DNA of 64,000 nt, taken from NCBI RefSeq assembly GCF_000972845.2, contig NC_040021.1, positions 13,110,908-13,174,907 of the forward strand. Reading direction: 5' to 3'. The notes under the pieces were generated by a model. That model was not told the DNA's origin. It searched no databases and saw only the letters and a list, made by a program, of their open reading frames with translations. Positions 57,901 to 64,000 of the stretch are shown here, in pieces (within the stretch, counting starts at the first letter, position 1; each line of letters starts with the position of its first letter). The stretch comes from Larimichthys crocea. Its lineage: Eukaryota; Chordata; Actinopteri; Sciaenidae. Position numbers and translations under genes: made by a program.

Positions 57901-58690
57901 ATACTTTGTGGGGTTACAGTTTAGTTCACAGAACATTCACTGTGTTGAATTTTCACACTTCGTAGAAGACTAGTACGGTGGATTTGTTCTGCTCTTTATT
58001 GGATTTGGGGAAGTTTAAACTCAACCCTAGCCAAACCTGTTATCCGAGATAACTTTGCCAAAAACACTGGTCCTCAAGCTAGTGAACAATCAGCTGTCAG
58101 TAAATGAACTGTGCAGTTCTGGGAAACAAACTTATAAGAGATTTAGGAAGAAAGAGGTGGCTGTGAGGCCCTCTGCTACATTATTACATTAAAAACACAG
58201 CGATTAAAAGACTGAGGAAGCTTTAAAAATGCATTAATGGCTATATATTTCTTAAAGGCTTTGGAATAAACCATATCCAATTCTACACATGGAGACAAAC
58301 TAAGTTAACATTGATAAAGGTTTTTTAACTAATCCTGTTTTTACCGCAAACTTTTCTCATTGTCCTTGCCAAAAGCTGCAGTCTAATCACTTTCATATTA
58401 GTCACACACACAAAAAAGAAACACTAATCCGATTAGAGCAGAGAAACAGCCAAATTCCTAACCTTTTCTGACCATACCCCATGTTTGTCTGCAGTCACAT
58501 GTGAGTTAGGGGCATCTGTTTTATATTGATGTGGTCATAGACAGTGAAAAGATGTGGAAAAATGAAAACAGAGAGAAATCTTCAAACTCTGGGACAAAGG
58601 TCCTGGATCCCCTGCTGTAAGAGGTCACTCTGTGATACTCTGTGCATGTACCTTGGCGTGCGTGTCTGTGTGGGTGTTTGTGTGCTTGCA
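54911..58690. other. intergenic desert
   Basis: No supported gene. A minus ORF at 55,059-55,361 (100 codons) has no recognisable domain. TTGGC/TTTGG pentamer array at about 55,600-55,640. Repeat debris at 56.0-56.2 kb. Possible unassigned repeat at about 57.38-57.90 kb. Confidence 0.5.
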
Positions 58691-58695
58691 CGCTC

Positions 58696-58848
58696 TATAA
58701 AAACCCATCCCGTCTCCTCTGCTCAGCCATCTGAGCGCAGCTGGGGAGCAGACATCTGGGGAAAGAAAGAAAGAAAGAAAGGAAAAGAGAGGGACAAAGA
58801 GAGTTAGACGGAGAGAGGAATAGAGCAGGGTTGACAGTGAGGACAAAG
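58696..58848 (+). promoter_or_regulatory. TATA-type promoter and candidate first exon of an unseen gene
   Basis: TATAAAA at 58696-58702 sits about 25 bp before a GC-richer block (CAGCCATCTGAGCGCAGCTG). A purine-rich segment then ends at GACAAAG|GTAATT (donor GT at 58849). There is no ATG-initiated coding ORF of note, so it would be a 5' UTR exon. The parent gene is not in the window. Consensus match only. Confidence 0.35.
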
Positions 58849-60248
58849 GTAATTCAGGGTGAGACAGACTGACTATAAGAGTAACAATATAGATGTTAGA
58901 GTTCAAGCATGGTAGCAACATTAGGAAATGTTTGACAGCGTGTGTTCCTTTCTAGTGTGAGATGAAAGCTTCCTCTGTAACTTGCTTATTATTTTTTTGT
59001 TTTATCACTAATATAATTACATATTTTTCTCTTGGCTTTAAGATGCGTCAAACATTGTGTACTTATTTGGGGCTATATTTATTTGTTTCTCTCACATTCT
59101 AGAGATCTTTCCACTCTTTTTTTCTCAGTTTTGTTTATGCGCATGTTATTTCAATTGAAGGATAAAAGCAGAGGCTGTGGCCTATTTCCTCAGCAACAAT
59201 TTCTCATAGACACTAAGTCTGGCAAACGCCTCAATCAAAAGTCAGTACACCTCCACCACTCTAAAGACTTTCTTAATGATGTCACACTACACAGGTGAGC
59301 ACACCTGGCCATAGATTTAGTGTATGCATGGAAAACGTCACACTGAGATCCAATAAAAAGACATGAAGAGGATTAAAAGTTTCTTTTCAGAAGATGGAAA
59401 CAGAGGCAAATCAGCTCTTGTCTTTCAAGTTAACTGATTATTATAGCAGGAGGGGAGGATGAAGAGGTCACCAGAGAACAGTGAGGAAGACGATCGGTCT
59501 TTACCTCCTGGCAATGACGGCATCGTTTATCAGAAAAAGAAAAAGAAAAACACATAAAAGATGATTCATGGTTTGGAAAGGCAGAGACAACTTTTCCATT
59601 TTAATGTTTAAGGGAGTAAAAACAAAGATCTGAAACATGAAGCAGCTGAACCATCATTGCTAAACCATTTTCCTCTTGCAAAGACATGCTGTGAAAAATG
59701 CATACAACACCGCTGCAGACAATAAAAACCTATGTGACATGATGAAAACATTTACAGTACAGTCATGCAGCACAATACTCTTATTTAGTTCTTGTTTACA
59801 GTCATTTACTTTTATGGGACATGACCATTTGAAATAAAATAAAATAAAATAGTCCTCAAAACACAAGGGCCCATAAAGTTACAACTATACAACTATAAAG
59901 TTACAAGATTTAGATGAATATAAATGTCAATTTACGCTGACGTTTTTATGTCTATCAAGCTGCTTATTGAAAACAGCAGGACATTGTCAAAGTCTTTTTG
60001 GAAACTTCGTCTTTTGTTTCTTTACTTTCACCCTAAATGGTCATGAAATGCAGTTACTCATACGACATGCTGCTGATGTTTAATAGCTTGCTTACAGTAT
60101 CGAATATGATCTGTACAAGTTAATATGCAACACTCAACCACGGTTTCAGCCTCTGAAGCACTATAATCAAAACAAAAAATGATTTTATCTGCATGAAAGG
60201 AAACTTTCAGTCTGTCTGACCTGAATAAGAAACAGAAAGGATCAAAAT
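58849..60248. other. intergenic, nothing recognised
   Basis: AT-rich. An AAAAT-type simple repeat lies at about 59,836-59,852. No supported ORF. Confidence 0.5.
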
Positions 60249-60249
60249 G

Positions 60250-60430
60250 TGGGACGGTGTTTAGCTCAGTTGGTAGAGCAGCCGCCCCATGTGCGAAGAC
60301 TCAGTCCTTGCCATAGCGGCCCAGGGTTCGGATCCGATCTGTGGCTCTTTCCTGCGTGTCATTCCCCATCCCTCTTTCCCCACATTCCTGTCAGCTGTCT
60401 ATCAAAATAAAGCTTGAAAAGGCCTAAATC
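60250..60430 (+). mobile_element. tRNA-derived SINE
   Basis: The A box TTAGCTCAGTTGG (60,261-60,273) and B box GGTTCGGATCC (60,325-60,335, one mismatch to consensus) have tRNA-like spacing. A tRNA-unrelated body (GTGGCTCTTTCCTGCGTGTC) and a tail CTATCAAAATAAAGC follow. The body identifies a fish SINE rather than a functional tRNA. The 7.32-kb copy is the same family. Confidence 0.85.
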
Positions 60431-60469
60431 AATTCCAATACCCAGACAAAGAGGAATGCACATGTAATA

Positions 60470-60495
60470 AAATAAAATAAAATAAAATAAATAAA
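60470..60495 (+). repeat. (AAAAT)n simple repeat
   Basis: AAAATAAAAT array about 40 bp after the SINE end. Confidence 0.9.
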
Positions 60496-62370
60496 GGAAA
60501 TTAAAAAACTAAATATAAAAAAAACAAAATAAAGAAATTGATTCTGTGTATTTGGTTGGCTTTGGTAAATAAAGGAACCAAACAAAGAGTAAAATATATC
60601 TAGATTCTGATTCAGAAATTAAAGAAAACTATTTCTCCAATTGTCAAGAAATTCCATGAAAAGACCAAAACCAACAATCAATTGTCTGATATATATTATT
60701 TTTCATGGCACAATGCTCCACCATTTGCCAAAAACTACAATGGTTGTTTAAAAATTACTCAGCAAAAGAAAAAAATAAATTATATATTTGCCTCACATAT
60801 TTGTGAGTTATTTTCAAAGATTTACATCCTCACTAGGAAGGAAAGGGGATTAGAGCTGAGACAGAGAGAGTAGGTAATCAAAACACGAGAGATTTGACTA
60901 ACACATCATTCATTTTGGTCTCCCTCTATTTCCATTTAATCTGTTGATACTAAGAAAAATCCCATTTAACTGTTTCCTGTACTTTTTGGTACCAGATTGC
61001 GATAAACGGAATGTCATTCCTCCTTGTTACATTTCCAGAATTCATTTTACTTCACTGACAAAAATACTCCTCCAGCCCCTCCCATGTACCCTGTATGTAC
61101 CCTGCACTGACAGTCATAAATAACATGGTGATAGCAACAGTGTAGAGCCATAAAAGTATAGCAGTCCTTTCCTCTCCCAAATTACAGCCCTAACCTTCAC
61201 TCAGCACATTTGTGCTGTCATCTGTCAGTGTAACATGAATAATTTATCACCGAAGATAAGTCTGCATTCTTTGTGCCGACAGGTAGTGATAGATAAAACT
61301 GTAATACAGAATAAGAGCCACTTTAAATACTTGTTTTAGATGTTTCTAGCTGAGGGCGACAGAGAAAGACTGGCTTAGGTGCACCAAGAACCACCACAAA
61401 TCTGTCAATACTTTGGTGAGCCATTTTACCACAACACACAAGATCTACATATAATAACAAATTATGGTGTTCCAACCTAGTTTATTTGCTCAGTATATTT
61501 CACCTGGTACTCATTTAGAGACGAGTGATTGATTGATGCAGCATAACTCTTGTCCTGGCATTGCTGGAGGAGCCTGGACATGTTTCACTATGTGGCTGTT
61601 TATCATATAGTGCAAAATGTGTAAAGCTAGCATGACAGGTGTGTCATTATCGTGGCTCTGCACAAGCTCACTAAAAATTGTTAGACAGAGGATATGAGGT
61701 CAAATTTAAAGTGCTTATCAATGTTACTCATGTGGAAAGACTGCTGATTGATCTAACGTACAATCACTTACATGTCATGCTAAATAGACCACTGCAAAAT
61801 TTCTCATGCATTTTAGACTAAACTGTTTTAACAGGCCCCAAATTACTGCCTGGGCACCAACTGATCAAACAAAGAGCAGGCTAATCTCTACTTATGCTCT
61901 TTCATGTTTTTTTTTTTGTTTTTTTTTCATATTTGACGATGAAACAAGTGAAATACGCTTGCATTTCCCTCCACATGCTTGAGTTTATTGGTGCAAAGGT
62001 CACAGTCTTGACTCTTTCAGACATGTTTGTATAAAGAAAGAGGTGCACACACCACCACTGGTAAATTATCAGAAAAGAATTAAAGAGTTTCAGTGATGGC
62101 AGGCGTCCGAGATGTATTTAACCATCTCTTATTTTAGCATATATTGGAAGACATACACACATGCAATCTGGATTATGTTATGCAAATATTATACGGGTCT
62201 AACCCATTTACCATAAATGGAACACCTTTGTCTCACTATGTTGATGGAAATGACTGAGATGCATATTTGAATAGCATGTCACGATGTGGGACCTATGGCG
62301 ATCACATAACAGTACAAAGGGAAGCTGAGTTTTTTAAATGTTCAATTTCTTATTATCTCCACACTAGGAA
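60496..62370. other. intergenic, nothing recognised
   Basis: AT-rich, poly-T at about 61,910-61,928, no supported gene or named repeat. Confidence 0.5.
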
Positions 62371-62736
62371 TTGATGCATCTTCTATCATATATTATTCAG
62401 TTGACACTAGATGCTGACATGCCAATGCTTGGCATATTCAACAGAGTTTCTAAGCTGTTTCAGGACCTTGCATCACAATTTATTCTGCACATTTTCATCA
62501 GGGAGTCTTTAGCTGAAAGCCAGCTGGAACATGACCATGACAATGTCATTAGTATTATGAGGATATATAAATTAGCTGTACCTGGGAAAAGTCACTCACT
62601 GAGACTAAAGGAGCTATTTGGAAAAAATAGCAAGTGGATGAGGGCCTGGGTTGCGTTGAGGCACATTACATATTACGTTCAAGAATTTTATTACAAAATG
62701 TGGCAGATTATTACAAAATGCAGCGTTTATACATAA
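62371..62736 (+). pseudogene. 121-codon ORF, possible hAT-transposase-derived fragment
   Basis: The segment TLDADMPMLGIFNRVSKLFQ resembles the L-AD-LP-L--LS--FQ pattern of hAT-derived, zinc-finger-BED-like proteins. The second half runs into repeat-like ATTACAAAATG sequence and has no domain character. No initiating or splicing context is seen. Chance is possible. Confidence 0.3.
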
Positions 62737-62943
62737 TGAGGTGAAAATTTATTACATTGTTACATAATGCAGCGCTACAGTGTGTGTTAGGGATGTAAAA
62801 ATATGGAAAATTTGATATCTCGATTATAGTGACCAAATTATCACAATATTATCGCAATATTCTTAACTGCTGTACAAATGTCCAAAAAACACATACATTG
62901 AAATAATTTAACTAAATCTTTTGATTTTCTTGTCACACTAAAA

Positions 62944-63025
62944 CATTAGAAGCCAAAATCTTATCAAAATGAAACTTTCACATTCATTAGAAGCCAAAAT
63001 CTTATCAAAATGAAACTTTCACATT
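62944..63025 (+). repeat. perfect 41-bp tandem duplication
   Basis: Unit starting CATTAGAAGCCAAAATC and ending CTTTCACATT, present twice with no mismatch (62944-62984, 62985-63025). A recent event. Confidence 0.95.
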
Positions 63026-64000
63026 AAAAGGGGCAGGCAATTTGCACAGAAGAGTTTATTTTAAATTAACAAAATATGTAAACAAAATTTGTTTACATAT
63101 TTTTAAAAATAATTTGTTCACCTGTGTGAGCGAGAGGAGTGCCTGTATGAGAAAATGAGTGTATGTTTTTTTCATTCCAGTTTTGTTACTATATGTTGCA
63201 CCGACCTAAATGAATGTGTTAAGTCAAATTGTGAAACATCTTTAAGGCTGGATACTTTTGAAATCGAGATCTTTTGCTAGTTAGCGGAACCAATTTTGTC
63301 TATGTTCAGTTGTCAGTACTATATGTAGAAATTAAGTTGTGTAAATCAAGTTGTGTAAATACTTCTCTGTGAAATGTGCATTTCATATTTTTATGCAGTT
63401 TTTTTTAAGAAAAAATATGACTTCCTCAATTTTGCACAAAAAAAAAAAAAGGTTTTTATGCTCACTTGATGTGGTGAACATTCCATTCATATGACAAGAA
63501 ACGCTACTGCTTATTTCAATGGATCAACTCCTAATAATCACATAAAAAAATAGAAGAAATAGAAGTACAGCACTATAGACCAGATCTGTAACCAGGTAAT
63601 CCAACTGCTGAGTCATTGTATATATATTTTAATGTGAAATATGATATCTAGAAGTAGAAGAAGAAGAAAGATGCCTTCTTTAATCGAGTAAGCAACCACA
63701 TGAAAAATCGTGGGAATGAAGGAAACTTAGTGATGACTCAGCTAATCGCAGCTTCTCAACCTATCAAGTCCCATGTGGCTGCGAGGGCGGAAACTGAGCA
63801 AACACGGAAACACTGGTCGTTGTTAACCACATCAGACCCTGGATCATTTATACCCCAAGGAAGCACAAAGGGGTGTCTGGATGGTGTGCATGTGTGTCTG
63901 TGTTTGGGTATGTGGGCATGCAGTTTATGTGTCCTCCTCTGTAACCTCCTCTGTGTTCTTGATGTTTTGAGAAAAGACCTTAGAGGCATTCTCTGTCACT
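63026..64000. other. window end, nothing recognised
   Basis: AT-rich with A/T runs at about 63,410 and 63,440. No supported coding exon to the end. Confidence 0.5.

Noticed and set aside
60250..60335. Functional tRNA gene
   Set aside because: A and B boxes are present, but cloverleaf arms are not maintained and a SINE body follows directly.
1..64000. CRISPR arrays, operons or bacterial-type systems
   Set aside because: The sequence is vertebrate nuclear DNA; no spaced direct-repeat arrays or gene clusters of that kind are present.

Overview
The window comes from a teleost fish, most likely a percomorph. The evidence is long introns with GT/AG boundaries, an AT-rich background full of microsatellites, several MITE and SINE families that I recognise from percomorph genomes, and three genes whose order and direction match human chromosome 6q14. 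Family assignments rest on motif recognition and memory, because no database search was possible.

Layout. Bases 1-13,445 hold the 3' half of snap91 (AP180, a clathrin-assembly protein) on the plus strand: 13 coding exons encode the last 411 residues, followed by a 3' UTR of about 2 kb. prss35 (a catalytically inactive secreted trypsin-like protein) follows on the minus strand at 15,574-16,981, with probable upstream non-coding exon(s) near 17.5 kb. At 19,466-20,373 is a leukotriene-B4-receptor-like GPCR, frameshifted in TM3 and altered in several conserved motifs, so probably a pseudogene. From 20.4 to 39.6 kb there is no gene I can support, only mobile-element debris: a fold-back element, a Tc1-like remnant between two opposed retrotransposon tails, and MITE fragments. 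tent5a (fam46a, a non-canonical poly(A) polymerase) is at 40,497-42,727 in two coding exons, with a promoter-like region at about 39.65-40.3 kb. From 42.9 to 64 kb there is again no supported coding gene. That stretch holds MITEs, a diverged duplicate repeat pair, an RT fragment fused to a GATA microsatellite, a tRNA-derived SINE, and an orphan TATA-type promoter plus possible first exon at 58.7 kb.

The genes do not form an operon or a shared pathway. snap91 acts in synaptic vesicle endocytosis, prss35 in the extracellular space and tent5a in mRNA tailing. The layout is informative mainly as conserved synteny, with the human SNAP91-PRSS35-TENT5A interval greatly compressed.

The most interesting structure is the snap91 exon array. 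Eight successive exons, including a 15-bp microexon, have lengths divisible by three and begin and end in phase 1. In four of them the Asp of a clathrin or AP-2 binding motif (DLL, DAF, DPF, DLF) is built across the splice junction. I found no CRISPR array, no operon and no convincing new multi-gene system.
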